Positions 42,860 to 50,422 of a stretch of DNA of 64,000 nucleotides are shown piece after piece. Source of the stretch: Alteriqipengyuania lutimaris. GTDB lineage: Bacteria; Pseudomonadota; Alphaproteobacteria; Sphingomonadales; Sphingomonadaceae. Where the stretch lies: assembly GCF_003363135.1 (NCBI RefSeq), contig NZ_QRBB01000002.1, positions 310,001 through 374,000 on the forward strand. The letters are read 5' to 3'. Position 1 is the first letter of the stretch, and every line of letters begins with the position of its first letter. A program made the translations under genes and the position numbers. The notes below the pieces were generated by a model, which saw only the letters and a program-made list of their open reading frames with translations, had not been told where the DNA came from and ran no database searches.

Positions 42860-43195
42860 TCAGCCGAAGAAACCGAGCCTTTGGGCGATGATCGCAAGTC
42901 CGCTAATCACCCCGACCGTCGTAGCCAACGAGGAAACGATAAAACCCTTGCTCGGCAGATGCGCAACGCGCTCCGTGAGTGTAGCCAGCTCCTTCTCAAT
43001 ACCGCCTATCCGATCGCTTTGACGATCGAGCTTGTCGCCGAGCTTGTCGAACTGACCTTCGAGCCGGGTAACGCGCTGTTCCACTTGGCCTCCCTCTCCG
43101 CCACCGCCCCCGCTGCGCGCTTCGATCTGCTCGCGAAGGCCGGCGACATCGCGTTCCACAGCATGAATCCGGTTGAGACTTTGGTCAATCGCCAT
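42860..43195 (-). CDS. coiled-coil protein with C-terminal membrane anchor
   Basis: 111 residues. A heptad-rich region (VEQRVTRLEGQFDKLGDKLD) after a Gly-rich hinge (SGGGGGEGG) ends in one membrane helix (IVSSLATTVGVISGLAIIAQ). The architecture is like XhlA/haemolysin-type phage proteins, but it is far from the lysis genes and last in the repressor operon. Superinfection exclusion is a possible role; that is inference. Confidence 0.65.
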   Translation of the reverse strand: MAIDQSLNRIHAVERDVAGLREQIEARSGGGGGEGGQVEQRVTRLEGQFDKLGDKLDRQSDRIGGIEKELATLTERVAHLPSKGFIVSSLATTVGVISGLAIIAQRLGFFG

Positions 43196-43394
43196 CGTCG
43201 AACCCCTTCAGGGCCGTGCCCATCCTGGCATATTCGGGAAGCATATCGGCAACCGCGTCTGCAATATCCCTAAGCTGCTCTTCGTTGTCCTCGTTTTGCT
43301 CGACGGTTCGGACGAGCAATCTGAGGACCCGGACATTCATTTTTATCTGATCGCCAAGCAACTTGGTCAGCGCTTTTGCCGCATCGTCGTCCAT
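43185..43394 (-). CDS. 69-residue acidic helical protein
   Basis: MDDDAAKALTKLLGDQIKMN followed by VRVLRLLVRTVEQNEDNEEQ, an amphipathic, acidic protein. AGAGGG lies seven bases before the ATG; a Met 18 codons upstream is unlikely. It overlaps the next gene by 11 bp, so the two may be partners. No family recognised. Confidence 0.6.
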   Translation of the reverse strand: MDDDAAKALTKLLGDQIKMNVRVLRLLVRTVEQNEDNEEQLRDIADAVADMLPEYARMGTALKGFDDGD

Positions 43395-43402
43395 GTCGCC
43401 CT

Positions 43403-43816
43403 CTAGAACTTTGTCTCGGGAAAGCCGCTGAACGGCGCCGGGCTGCATTTCGCTTCAGCGAGTTCCACGAATTGCCCGTCCCCAATCCTGCTTCGCAACC
43501 GCGAGTATCGACCATCACGGCGTGCGACGAGCTCCATTGTATCGACATCACCGTTGTCTGAGTCATCGAGGATGATCTGCTCAAACGACACGCTGTCGAT
43601 CGGCTTCACCCGTTCACAGTCATCCGCGCAAAATTCACGCGTGATCAGGTCGATAGAAAGAACCGTACTAAACGGCTTTTTCGGAGCCGTCAGCCTTTCG
43701 CGAATACTGGTCTCCTGCCGCTGAACCGTCCCTTCGCAGATTAGATCGAACTGGTCGTTCGCTTGCGTTGCCGCCGAAAGCAGAAAACCCGTCGCGCCCG
43801 CCAAAATCCACTTCAT
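43403..43816 (-). CDS. secreted hypothetical protein
   Basis: 137 residues. MKWILAGATGFLLSAATQAN is a signal peptide with an Ala-x-Ala-type site. Four cysteines (LICEG, FCADDCERV, KCSPAP) could form two disulfides in the periplasm. Beta-rich with DTMELVARRDGRYSRLRSRI. GGGGAG precedes the start. Exported proteins downstream of a phage repressor are often lysogenic-conversion factors; no family recognised. Confidence 0.65.
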   Translation of the reverse strand: MKWILAGATGFLLSAATQANDQFDLICEGTVQRQETSIRERLTAPKKPFSTVLSIDLITREFCADDCERVKPIDSVSFEQIILDDSDNGDVDTMELVARRDGRYSRLRSRIGDGQFVELAEAKCSPAPFSGFPETKF

Positions 43817-43826
43817 AAACTCCCCT

Positions 43827-44021
43827 TCAATTCAGCTTAGCGAGCTTGGCCAATAGCTTGCGACATTCCTTGATCTGTTTTTCGTCGCCTGCGGCCTCAG
43901 CCTCAGCCAAAAGCTTTTCGCTATCCTCTCTCATCCGCGCGACTGACGTGGCCCATTCCTGCCCCAGCGCCTCGCGATCAAGCGGCTTGGGGTCGCCCAC
44001 CATCGGAATTCGTCCAGCCAT
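43827..44021 (-). CDS. 64-residue coiled-coil protein
   Basis: MAGRIPMVGDPKPLDREALG then a helix of charged heptads (MREDSEKLLAEAEAAGDEKQ). GGAGG is seven bases from the ATG at 44021, which favours it over a TTG one codon upstream. Ten bp before the secreted-protein gene. No family recognised. Confidence 0.6.
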   Translation of the reverse strand: MAGRIPMVGDPKPLDREALGQEWATSVARMREDSEKLLAEAEAAGDEKQIKECRKLLAKLAKLN

Positions 44022-44065
44022 CAACTATCCTCCATCTCCTCGAGACTTCCACCCCACTCGGCCGC

Positions 44066-44500
44066 TCAGATATCGATCTCTCGCCAGTTGCTGATCCGAC
44101 CGAGTGCAAAGCGGCACGCTTCCTTCCGGTTCAGGCAATAGCCTTCGATTTCGCGCCCATCGCTGGACCAGTTCCCGACCGTTCGCTTGCTCGAAAGACC
44201 GTGCTCGTCCTCGTAGTCGAACCGAACGAGGTCTCCCGTTTGACCAGCCCGAAACCGCAGGCGCTTGGACATGGCACCCCGCCACCCCTTCTTCTCTGCT
44301 TCGGCGCTCGCAGGGGCCTCCAATTGTTTTGTTTCCGGTATCGGCGATTTCTCCGAAGCCGACTTCTGCGATCGGTTGCGCCATACTTCGCCGCCCTTTC
44401 GGAACATCGCATCAGCAGCGCCTCGAGCGACTTTCTGGGTGCGCTCATCGCGCGCCAGGCGCTCGGCCGCCGCGAGGAGAACAGGTAACGGTATTGCCAT
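44066..44500 (-). CDS. WYL-like domain protein
   Basis: 144 residues. The first 75 are helical and basic. The second half, LRFRAGQTGDLVRFDYEDEH then RTVGNWSSDGREIEGYCLNR and KEACRFALGRISNWREID, has the layout of a WYL sensor domain (beta strands, Tyr, R-x-F-x-L-x-R-I ending). WYL proteins regulate phage-defence and DNA-damage genes by binding nucleic acid. It lacks an obvious HTH. First gene after the repressor on the same strand, with a 21-bp gap. Confidence 0.6.
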   Translation of the reverse strand: MAIPLPVLLAAAERLARDERTQKVARGAADAMFRKGGEVWRNRSQKSASEKSPIPETKQLEAPASAEAEKKGWRGAMSKRLRFRAGQTGDLVRFDYEDEHGLSSKRTVGNWSSDGREIEGYCLNRKEACRFALGRISNWREIDI

Positions 44501-44521
44501 CGTCCAATCCCTAGATCGTGC

Positions 44522-45163
44522 TCATAACCGCGAGAACTTCCCAACCACGCGACCGATCAGGTGCAGCTCGCCATCGGCAGCGCGATCCTCGGGCACGTTC
44601 GCGTTGTCGGACAGCAGCGTCACCGTGTCGCCGCGCACGCGCAGCCGCTTGATCATGCCGATCTCGCCGATCGCGCACGCCCAGATCCGGTCGTCGATAT
44701 TCAGGTTGTTCTGCCCGCGATCGATCAGCACAAGGTCGCTCGGCCCGATCGTCGGCGCCATGCTGTCGCCCACGCCTTCGGCGATCATCAGCTGGCCCGG
44801 ATCGGCCTTGGTGAAATTGCGCAGGAACGACAGCGGGAATTCTTCCATCCGCGAATCGGGATGCTCGGAAAGGAAAGTCCCGCCCATCCCATAGGCGAGA
44901 TCGACCATCGCCACTTCGACCATATTTTCGCGCGGAGCGCCCGGCAGCGGTGCGTCAGCTTCGGGATCGTCGGTTTCGCCTTCCAGGTAGGCGACGCTCG
45001 TTTCGAGTTCGCGCGCGATCTTTGTGATGTGGCGCGAGCCTGTCTTGCCCTTGTTGATAAGGTGCCAGATCGAGTGCTGGGAAACTCCTACTCGGCGGGC
45101 GAGCTCAGACTGGCTCAACCCTTTCGCCGCGAGCAGCTCCTCGATTCTCACGCCTACGCCCAT
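44522..45163 (-). CDS. cI-like repressor, XRE HTH plus S24 peptidase
   Basis: 213 residues. The HTH (SQSELARRVGVSQHSIWHL) is at about 17-35. The S24/LexA-like domain has Ser134 (GDSMAPTIG) and Lys172 (MIKRLR), so self-cleavage upon RecA activation is likely, consistent with a lysogen inducible by DNA damage. It is divergent from the cro-like gene across 132 bp with operator-like repeats. Five small genes continue on its strand. Confidence 0.92.
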   Translation of the reverse strand: MGVGVRIEELLAAKGLSQSELARRVGVSQHSIWHLINKGKTGSRHITKIARELETSVAYLEGETDDPEADAPLPGAPRENMVEVAMVDLAYGMGGTFLSEHPDSRMEEFPLSFLRNFTKADPGQLMIAEGVGDSMAPTIGPSDLVLIDRGQNNLNIDDRIWACAIGEIGMIKRLRVRGDTVTLLSDNANVPEDRAADGELHLIGRVVGKFSRL

Positions 45164-45172
45164 TGGCCCTAT

Positions 45173-45238
45173 CTACACACAAAACTGTAGGCGCGGCCGA
45201 CACATTTATATATTGACGTGTTAAACGCGTATGTGTAG
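45173..45238. promoter_or_regulatory. repressor operator/promoter region
   Basis: CTACA-N8-TGTAG at 45173-45190 is an operator-type dyad. CTACACA recurs in reverse as TGTGTAG at 45232-45238, and ACACAT/ATGTGT pair at 45200-45205 and 45231-45236. TTGACG at 45213-45218 is a good -35 for rightward transcription to cro. In reverse, TATATAAAT at about 45204-45212 could serve the repressor promoter. Confidence 0.6.
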
Positions 45239-45295
45239 CTCTTCGAATCATGACGGACACAATCTCTCTCGCCCCGCATCGCAAAGGCCCCCGCG

Positions 45296-45553
45296 ATGTC
45301 ACCGCCTGAAGCTCTCGCCCACGCCGTCGATCTAATCGGCGGACAGTCCGCTATGGGCCGCCTGATCGGCGTGTCGCAGGCGTCGGTCTGGCGCTGGGTC
45401 GATCTCAAGAAGCATCTTCCGGCCGAGCATGTCCTGAAGGTGGAGGAAGCCACTGGTGTCTCCCGCCACGACCTTCGCCCCGATCTCTACCCGCGCGAGG
45501 ATGCGTCGGCCGAAACTGGCTCGGACAATTCCTCCGAAGGGATCGCGGCATGA
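45296..45553 (+). CDS. Cro-like YdaS/XRE-type regulator
   Basis: 85 residues. AVDLIGGQSAMGRLIGVSQA then SVWRWVDLKKHLPAEHVLKV is a YdaS_antitoxin/Cro HTH. It is the first gene of the rightward early operon and faces the cI-like gene. Start codon at 45296 is fixed by the frame; no clear ribosome site. Acidic C-terminal tail. Confidence 0.85.
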   Translation: MSPPEALAHAVDLIGGQSAMGRLIGVSQASVWRWVDLKKHLPAEHVLKVEEATGVSRHDLRPDLYPREDASAETGSDNSSEGIAA

Positions 45554-45798
45554 TAGGCTTGATCATCGCCTGCGACCATGCCGAAGCGCGCGATCCGCGT
45601 CTGCTGGGATCGGCGACAGCGGCTCCAGCACCTCGACAAGACCTGACTACTGTCCCGGGGCGTCACGGCCCCCCGCCCCGCCTGCTTCGCAACCTCCCCG
45701 GGCTACTGGCTGGGCCCGCGTGCGAACAGCCGGGCAAATGCGCGATCAGTCCACCTCCCGCGCAGGCCGCAGCTTCTTCAGAAGGGGGCCGGCGATGA
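45550..45798 (+). CDS. small early phage protein, unknown
   Basis: 82 residues starting MIGLIIACDHAEARDPRLLG. Both ends overlap the neighbours by ATGA, which supports translation. The sequence is Pro/Ala-rich after residue 20 (PPPRLLRNLPGLLAGPACEQ) and gives no domain. It could be a coupling frame only. Confidence 0.4.
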   Translation: MIGLIIACDHAEARDPRLLGSATAAPAPRQDLTTVPGRHGPPPRLLRNLPGLLAGPACEQPGKCAISPPPAQAAASSEGGRR

Positions 45799-46289
45799 AG
45801 GTCCGCGCGCCCCTCACTACCGATCAGGCGCTGGCCCGGATCGTCGGCCAGCTGCCCCAAGGCTACAAGGACGCCGAGAAGGCGACCAACCGATCGGAAA
45901 GCTACTTGCGCGCCTGCGGCGACCCTGATCGGCGCGAGCGGCTCTGCTTCGACGATGCGATCGCCCTCGACATTGCTTTCCAGGCGGCGGGTGGCGAAGG
46001 CTCGCCCCTGGCCGAACACTTCCTCCTGCGCGTCGAAATGGGCCAGCTCGCCCGCTTCGCGCATCGCTTCGGCCTGCTCGAGAAGACCGAGCAGGTCGTG
46101 CGCGAAAGCGGCGAGGCCAGCGCGGCCCTGATCCGCGCCTGCCAGCCCGGCGCCGGGCCGCTCGAGCAGCGAGAGGCGTTCCGCGAGCTGGTCGAGGCGG
46201 TCGAGGCCATGAAGCCTGTTATCGCCGCGCTCGATCCCGACAATCCCCTCCACGCCGTGGACGAGAACGAGGCGCGCGCGCCGCCCTGA
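45795..46289 (+). CDS. phage regulatory protein, CII-like
   Basis: 164 residues from MKVRAPLTTDQALARIVGQL. YKDAEKATNRSESYLRACGD then CFDDAIALDIAFQAAGGEGS matches the arrangement I recall for CII-type/phage_CII family regulators in sphingomonad prophages (activity check on growth conditions, then HTH). The C-terminus is helical. The 96-bp gap after it holds no clear feature. Confidence 0.65.
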   Translation: MKVRAPLTTDQALARIVGQLPQGYKDAEKATNRSESYLRACGDPDRRERLCFDDAIALDIAFQAAGGEGSPLAEHFLLRVEMGQLARFAHRFGLLEKTEQVVRESGEASAALIRACQPGAGPLEQREAFRELVEAVEAMKPVIAALDPDNPLHAVDENEARAPP

Positions 46290-46385
46290 TCGCCGCGGCT
46301 AGCCCTCCGTAAATCCCCGTACCGCCCCGTAGCTCGCCGGACCCGCTTCCGGACGCGCCCTCCCTTTGTCCGAAGGAATAGCCCC

Positions 46386-46685
46386 GTGTCGAAACCAACT
46401 CTGCCCCCCGACCACAGCCCAGGCCGCTATATGCGATCCTGCCGACAGCGCGCCGAGCTCTCGATCGCTCAGGTCGCCGCGAAGATCTCCGCGAACGGAG
46501 AGCATCGCTACACCGCGCGCAATCTCCGCGCGCTCGAGCAGGATCAGCCCGGCGATTACGCCCAACTGATCGACACGCTCCATGCCCACCAGCCCTTCGC
46601 CTTCGATCGGGCGATCCTTCTGGGCCGCATGGCGAGCACGGCGGATCCCGCGTTCGACGATCTGCCGACGAGGATCGCGGCATGA
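46386..46685 (+). CDS. HTH protein of the early operon
   Basis: 99 residues from a GTG with GAAGGA seven bases upstream. RAELSIAQVAAKISANGEHR with YTARNLRALEQDQP looks like a XRE-type HTH with a strongly basic N-terminus. Overlaps the next gene by ATGA. Specific role unknown. Confidence 0.65.
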   Translation: MSKPTLPPDHSPGRYMRSCRQRAELSIAQVAAKISANGEHRYTARNLRALEQDQPGDYAQLIDTLHAHQPFAFDRAILLGRMASTADPAFDDLPTRIAA

Positions 46686-46867
46686 CTGTGGCGCTAGCCG
46701 GAAGGCATCGCTGCGACGGCTGCAATTCGACCGGCCGCGTCGCCAACACCTTCACCAACGGTGTCGGGTGGCGTCGCCTGTGCGATCCCTGCGCGGACGC
46801 CCCGATCGCTCTTCCGCAAGTGCGGCGCCCGCGGGCGCTGCCCCGGCAAGCGGGGACCGCGCGATGA
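46682..46867 (+). CDS. small zinc-finger protein
   Basis: 61 residues. CDGCNSTG and LCDPCADAP give two CxxC pairs for a zinc ribbon, followed by a basic tail. Both ends overlap neighbours by ATGA. Typical of tiny DNA-binding phage proteins. Confidence 0.65.
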   Translation: MTVALAGRHRCDGCNSTGRVANTFTNGVGWRRLCDPCADAPIALPQVRRPRALPRQAGTAR

Positions 46868-46992
46868 CCGCCCGCCTGCTCGCCTTCGCCGAGAATGCGA
46901 TCGCATTCCTCGCCACCTTCGTCGGTGTTTTCCTCGTCCTCCACGGGATCGAGCGCTTCGCCCACGGCCTCGCCATGAACGGAGCCCTGTGA
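46864..46992 (+). CDS. 42-residue single-span membrane protein
   Basis: MTARLLAFAENAIAFLATFV then GVFLVLHGIERFAHGLAMNG: one or two hydrophobic turns with a helix long enough to cross a membrane. It has ATGA/TGATG coupling on both sides, which supports it as real. Unknown role. Confidence 0.55.
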   Translation: MTARLLAFAENAIAFLATFVGVFLVLHGIERFAHGLAMNGAL

Positions 46993-47264
46993 TGACCACC
47001 CCCCCCCAGCGACAAGAAGCCATGACCGCACCGAGCAAGACAATCGCTCGTGCAGCGGAACGCTACCGCCAACGCTTGGCGAAGGGCGACTTCATCGTCC
47101 GCGATTCTGCCGGGCAAATGTTTTGGCAGAACACCGGCCGCCCCGCCGCCGCAAGGACGGTGCGCTTCATGCTCGACAGCAACCAGCTCTTCGAGCGCGA
47201 CACCGACATCTTCGGCGATTTCGCCCACGGACAAACCATCGGAAAGGAGCTTTGTGATGGCTGA
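46992..47264 (+). CDS. early phage protein, unknown
   Basis: 90 residues. [20 protein letters not shown] then [20 protein letters not shown], a small basic alpha/beta protein. A Met ten codons later (MTAPSK) is an alternative start. Overlaps the GapR-like gene by 8 bp. No family recognised. Confidence 0.6.
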   Translation: MTTPPQRQEAMTAPSKTIARAAERYRQRLAKGDFIVRDSAGQMFWQNTGRPAAARTVRFMLDSNQLFERDTDIFGDFAHGQTIGKELCDG

Positions 47265-47493
47265 GGCCACCGATGATCGCTTGCGCCTGCTGATCGAACG
47301 GATCGAGCGGCTCGAGGAAGAGAAGAAGGGCATCGCGGACGATATCCGCGACGTCTACGCCGAGGCGAAGGCCGTCGGCTACGATCCCAAGATCATGCGC
47401 TCCGTCGTGCGCTTGCGCGCGATGAAGCCAGATGATCGCTCCGAAATGGAGACGATCCTCGAAACCTACAAAGCGGCGCTAGGGCTCGGCTGA
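47257..47493 (+). CDS. GapR family (DUF2312) DNA-binding protein
   Basis: 78 residues. [20 protein letters not shown] then [20 protein letters not shown] matches DUF2312/GapR along its whole length, including the K-x-G-Y-D-x-K motif and C-terminal helix [10 protein letters not shown]. Chromosomal GapR in alphaproteobacteria encircles overtwisted, AT-rich DNA ahead of replication and transcription. Phage copies may tune replication or host transcription. Start at ATG 47257 with AAGGAG nine bases upstream. Confidence 0.9.
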   Translation: MAEATDDRLRLLIERIERLEEEKKGIADDIRDVYAEAKAVGYDPKIMRSVVRLRAMKPDDRSEMETILETYKAALGLG

Positions 47494-47897
47494 TGCTGGC
47501 GCTTGCACATCCCCTCGTGCGCGCCGAAGGCGTCGCCTGGCCTCTCGAGACTTTCCTCGACACGCACGGGTTCGAGCGACGACCGGACGTCTACGAATGC
47601 CGACATCGCTACGAAGGGCAGGTCGAGATCGTCGACGAGCGCTTCGAGCTTCGGCGCGAGGTCGAGGCGCGCCACGTGGACTGGCATACGGTCATCGCGG
47701 TTAAGGCGGGCTCGCGGGTCTGCGAAGGCTGCGGGCGCTCGTTCGATCCCGATGTCGATCCGATCTACGCCACTCGCCTCGTCTATAACGTAGCGGGCCG
47801 CCTGCTCCGCAACGAGTGCACGGTCTACACAGTCAATTCGTTCCAGGCCGACAACTGCGAAGACTGTCGCGACCACGGCGACTGGAACTTCTACTGA
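47493..47897 (+). CDS. cysteine-rich early phage protein
   Basis: 134 residues. CEGCGRSFDPDVDP and DNCEDCRDHG form two CxxC pairs about 65 residues apart, and the first half has GFERRPDVYECRHRYEGQVE. Probably a zinc-binding protein, not matched to a family. Stop-start overlap with both neighbours. Confidence 0.6.
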   Translation: MLALAHPLVRAEGVAWPLETFLDTHGFERRPDVYECRHRYEGQVEIVDERFELRREVEARHVDWHTVIAVKAGSRVCEGCGRSFDPDVDPIYATRLVYNVAGRLLRNECTVYTVNSFQADNCEDCRDHGDWNFY

Positions 47898-48148
47898 TGG
47901 CCTGCCAGCACGTTTCCCTCCCCGGCAGCGGCTCGGCCATCGTGTGCGGTCGCACGAACCGCCAGCGCTGCGCCTGCGGCGCGCCGGCCACGCTGCTGTG
48001 CGACTGGAAGGTCCGGCGCAAACGCTCGGGCACCTGCGATCGCCCGATCTGCGCCGACTGCTCCATCAGCCCAGCACCCGAAAAGGATCTGTGCCCCGAG
48101 CACGCGGCCCGCTTTGTGGAATGGCAGACCATGCGGAGGCCGGTCTGA
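47897..48148 (+). CDS. zinc-finger phage protein
   Basis: 83 residues. Seven cysteines in CxC, CDRPIC and CxxC-like spacing (RCACGAPATLLCDW, CDRPICADCSIS, LCPEHAARF) suggest two zinc sites like a B-box or RING-type fold. Overlaps neighbours by TGATG. Unknown role, likely nucleic-acid or protein binding. Confidence 0.65.
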   Translation: MACQHVSLPGSGSAIVCGRTNRQRCACGAPATLLCDWKVRRKRSGTCDRPICADCSISPAPEKDLCPEHAARFVEWQTMRRPV

Positions 48149-48486
48149 TGATTGCGCTTCGTCTCTTCCGCTGCCGGCGGGGCTGCAAGCCCCCTGCCTC
48201 CAGCATCCAGCCGATGGACCGGCGCGAAGAGCGCGATCTGGCGGAGCTGCGTGCTCGCCGCGCGGCAGCGCGCGCCTCGACCTTCGATCATGGCGCGATG
48301 TGCCGCTTCGCCCAGGACACGCTCCTACGCTTTCACCAGATCCCGCCCGAGAACGACGTTGAGCGCACGCTGATGGTTGCCGTCGGCCGCGTCTATTCCG
48401 CTGGCCTGACCGGTCCCGCCCAGGACGACCGGATCGCGCTCGTCCTTTGGTGGTGCGCGCTGATCGAAGCGGAGTGTGGCGAGTGA
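48148..48486 (+). CDS. helical early phage protein
   Basis: 112 residues. Basic N-terminus (LRLFRCRRGCKPP) and helices RREERDLAELRARRAAARAS. The last part, DRIALVLWWCALIEAECGE, is hydrophobic enough to pack as a helix. Stop overlaps the methyltransferase GTG (GTGA). No family recognised. Confidence 0.55.
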   Translation: MIALRLFRCRRGCKPPASSIQPMDRREERDLAELRARRAAARASTFDHGAMCRFAQDTLLRFHQIPPENDVERTLMVAVGRVYSAGLTGPAQDDRIALVLWWCALIEAECGE

Positions 48487-49235
48487 ACGCCCCGGAAGCT
48501 CTCGGCATCGACCTCGCGTCGGGCGCCAGCCTGTCTGCCGTGCAGATCATGCGCGGGGCCGAGGTCGCTGCGACGCTATTCCTGGGCGATGCTTACACCA
48601 TCCGCCCGACGCTTCGATGGATGGACGCCGACGTTATGGATCCTCCTTACGTAATCCGAACTGCCGGCGGCGGGCGTTTTCGCAAAGAGCGCAGGAGCAT
48701 GGACGAGGTCGCCGAAGCGGGGATCGATAAGGGTTTCGACCTGTCGATCATCAACCCCCTTCAATGCGGCGCAGTGGTGAGCTTCTGCCACAACGATCAG
48801 CTGGCCAAGCTCTTGCATCACGTCGATGGGCAGTTCGATCGCTACGCGGTCTGCGCATGGGTGAAGGCCAACCCCATGCCGGTCGCGAACAAGCATTATC
48901 GGCCCGACGCGGAGCCCTATGTCCATGCTTGGAACGTAGGGTACCACCCTCAAGGCGAATTGATCGACAAACGTCGATTCATCGTCGCGCGCGCCTGCCG
49001 CGTTACGAAGAAACGCTTCGGTCATCCCACTATCAAGCCAACCACGGTCATGGACAAGATCATGGCCAACGTCGCAGGCGAAACCATCTGCGATCCCTTC
49101 ATGGGCACCGGCTCGACCGGCGTCGCTGCGGTCAAGGCGGGCAAGCGCTTCTACGGTATAGAGCGCGATCCAAGGTGGTTCGAAGCCGCCGTCACTCGCA
49201 TCTCCGAAGCCGTAGACGAAGGCGCGCGCCTCTGA
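48483..49235 (+). CDS. DNA methyltransferase, beta-class N6-A/N4-C
   Basis: 250 residues from a GTG that overlaps the previous stop (GTGA). Motif IV DPPY is at 53-56 (DADVMDPPYV) and motif I DPFMGTGSTG is at 204-213, so the order is IV before I, a beta-class enzyme. RFGHPTIKPTTVMDKIM and KRFYGIERDPRW complete the SAM pocket and motif X region. No restriction partner is seen, so it is an orphan enzyme for protecting phage DNA or setting regulation. It resembles CcrM in class, but the target site cannot be read from sequence. Confidence 0.88.
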   Translation: MNAPEALGIDLASGASLSAVQIMRGAEVAATLFLGDAYTIRPTLRWMDADVMDPPYVIRTAGGGRFRKERRSMDEVAEAGIDKGFDLSIINPLQCGAVVSFCHNDQLAKLLHHVDGQFDRYAVCAWVKANPMPVANKHYRPDAEPYVHAWNVGYHPQGELIDKRRFIVARACRVTKKRFGHPTIKPTTVMDKIMANVAGETICDPFMGTGSTGVAAVKAGKRFYGIERDPRWFEAAVTRISEAVDEGARL

Positions 49236-50422
49236 TGCCCGTCCGCTGGTCGCCATCGGAAATCGAGATCCTGCGCGAGCATTATCCTACGCTCGGCGCA
49301 GACTGCGTGCGCCACCTTCCCGGCCGCTCGGCAAAGTCGATCCACCAGAAGGCGTTCAAGCTCGATATCGGGTGCGGCAAGATGGTCGATGCGCCCCGGC
49401 CGAAACTCGCGGGCGCGGATCTCGAAGATGCGATCCGCCTGCGCGAGGAAGAGAACTGGTCCTTTGCTCGCATCGGCGCGAAGTTTGGCGTGGCAGAGGC
49501 AAGCGCCTGCAACGCGGTCCTCATCGCGCTGTGTCCGCGCAAGGGCTTCACTCCAGCCCAGCGCGACGAACACGGCAACCTCACCTTCGAAGGACGCGAG
49601 CGGGTCCGCCTAGCGCTGCGAAAGGGGCTGAAGGGCGTCGACATCCAGTTGCGCCTGGGCGTGTCCGCCAGCTGCGTCGCCGAGCAGCGACGTCGATACC
49701 GGGACAATCTCGAAGCGCGCGGAAAGGCGCCGTTGCCGCAGCCGGGTGGGGGCGAGGACTATTCCGGCCGAAAGCTGCCGCGCGCAAAGGTGCGCGAGGT
49801 CGAGGGATTGCTTCTCGATGGCTTCGGCACGGCCCGCGCCTCGGCGCAGGCCGGGGTGGAGATCAGCAGCTGCAAGCGGATCCGCAACCGCCTGATCCGC
49901 CGCCTCGCACGGAAGGGCGAAACACTGCCCGGTTGCGACCGCCACGGACGCCGTATCGAGGTGAAGGACAGCGCAGCCCACGTCCATCCGGCCCAGGTCA
50001 CAGCCTTCCGCGGGCTTCTGCTCGATCGGGTGCCGGTGCGCAGCGCAGCGTACCAGGCCGCGATCGGTACCTGCAGCGCGTACGAACTCCGCGATCAGCT
50101 GCGCGACGAAATGATGGCCCAGGGGTTCGCGCTGCCCCGGCCAGACCTCCAACGCGCTGTGCGCGGGGCTGCCCGGCAAGACCCCACTTGGCCCCCGCGT
50201 GGGCTGACCGGCTACGCTGCTTTCCGCGATCTCCTACGCTCGATGCCGTTCGAAGCCGCGCGCGAGAAGTGGCGCGCCAGCCGACGCGCGGAAATCGCCG
50301 CCGAAGCGCGCGGCCCCAAGACATTCGAGGAACAGCTCGCCCGCATCCAGCGCGGCGAGATCGGCCTCGCCCCGTCCCTCAACCGCCCACACCTCGCGCC
50401 CCTCATCGGAGAGCTCGCATGA
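49235..50422 (+). CDS. multi-HTH DNA-binding protein (GcrA/Myb-like N-terminus)
   Basis: 395 residues. Residues 1-45 (VRWSPSEIEILREHYPTLGA then LPGRSAKSIHQKAFKLDI) form a Myb/GcrA-like HTH. A second HTH is at about 60-95 (LREEENWSFARIGAKFGVAE). After about 120 three related units of roughly 65-80 residues follow, each with an L..G....A...GV..S pattern (LRKGLKGVDIQLRLGVSASC, LLLDGFGTARASAQAGVEIS, LLLDRVPVRSAAYQAAIGTC) and ending near a loop with G..LP. The multiple DNA-binding units would suit an origin-binding initiator. Operon place between methyltransferase and J-protein. Confidence 0.75.
   Translation: MPVRWSPSEIEILREHYPTLGADCVRHLPGRSAKSIHQKAFKLDIGCGKMVDAPRPKLAGADLEDAIRLREEENWSFARIGAKFGVAEASACNAVLIALCPRKGFTPAQRDEHGNLTFEGRERVRLALRKGLKGVDIQLRLGVSASCVAEQRRRYRDNLEARGKAPLPQPGGGEDYSGRKLPRAKVREVEGLLLDGFGTARASAQAGVEISSCKRIRNRLIRRLARKGETLPGCDRHGRRIEVKDSAAHVHPAQVTAFRGLLLDRVPVRSAAYQAAIGTCSAYELRDQLRDEMMAQGFALPRPDLQRAVRGAARQDPTWPPRGLTGYAAFRDLLRSMPFEAAREKWRASRRAEIAAEARGPKTFEEQLARIQRGEIGLAPSLNRPHLAPLIGELA

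Noticed and set aside
43006..43188. Minus-strand ORF overlapping 42860-43195 in another frame
   Set aside because: The coiled-coil/membrane-anchor frame is longer, has a sensible start and fits the operon.
46752..47333. Minus-strand ORFs in the early region (for example 193 residues)
   Set aside because: Antisense to a tightly overlapped set of plus-strand genes including the GapR-family gene; no domains.
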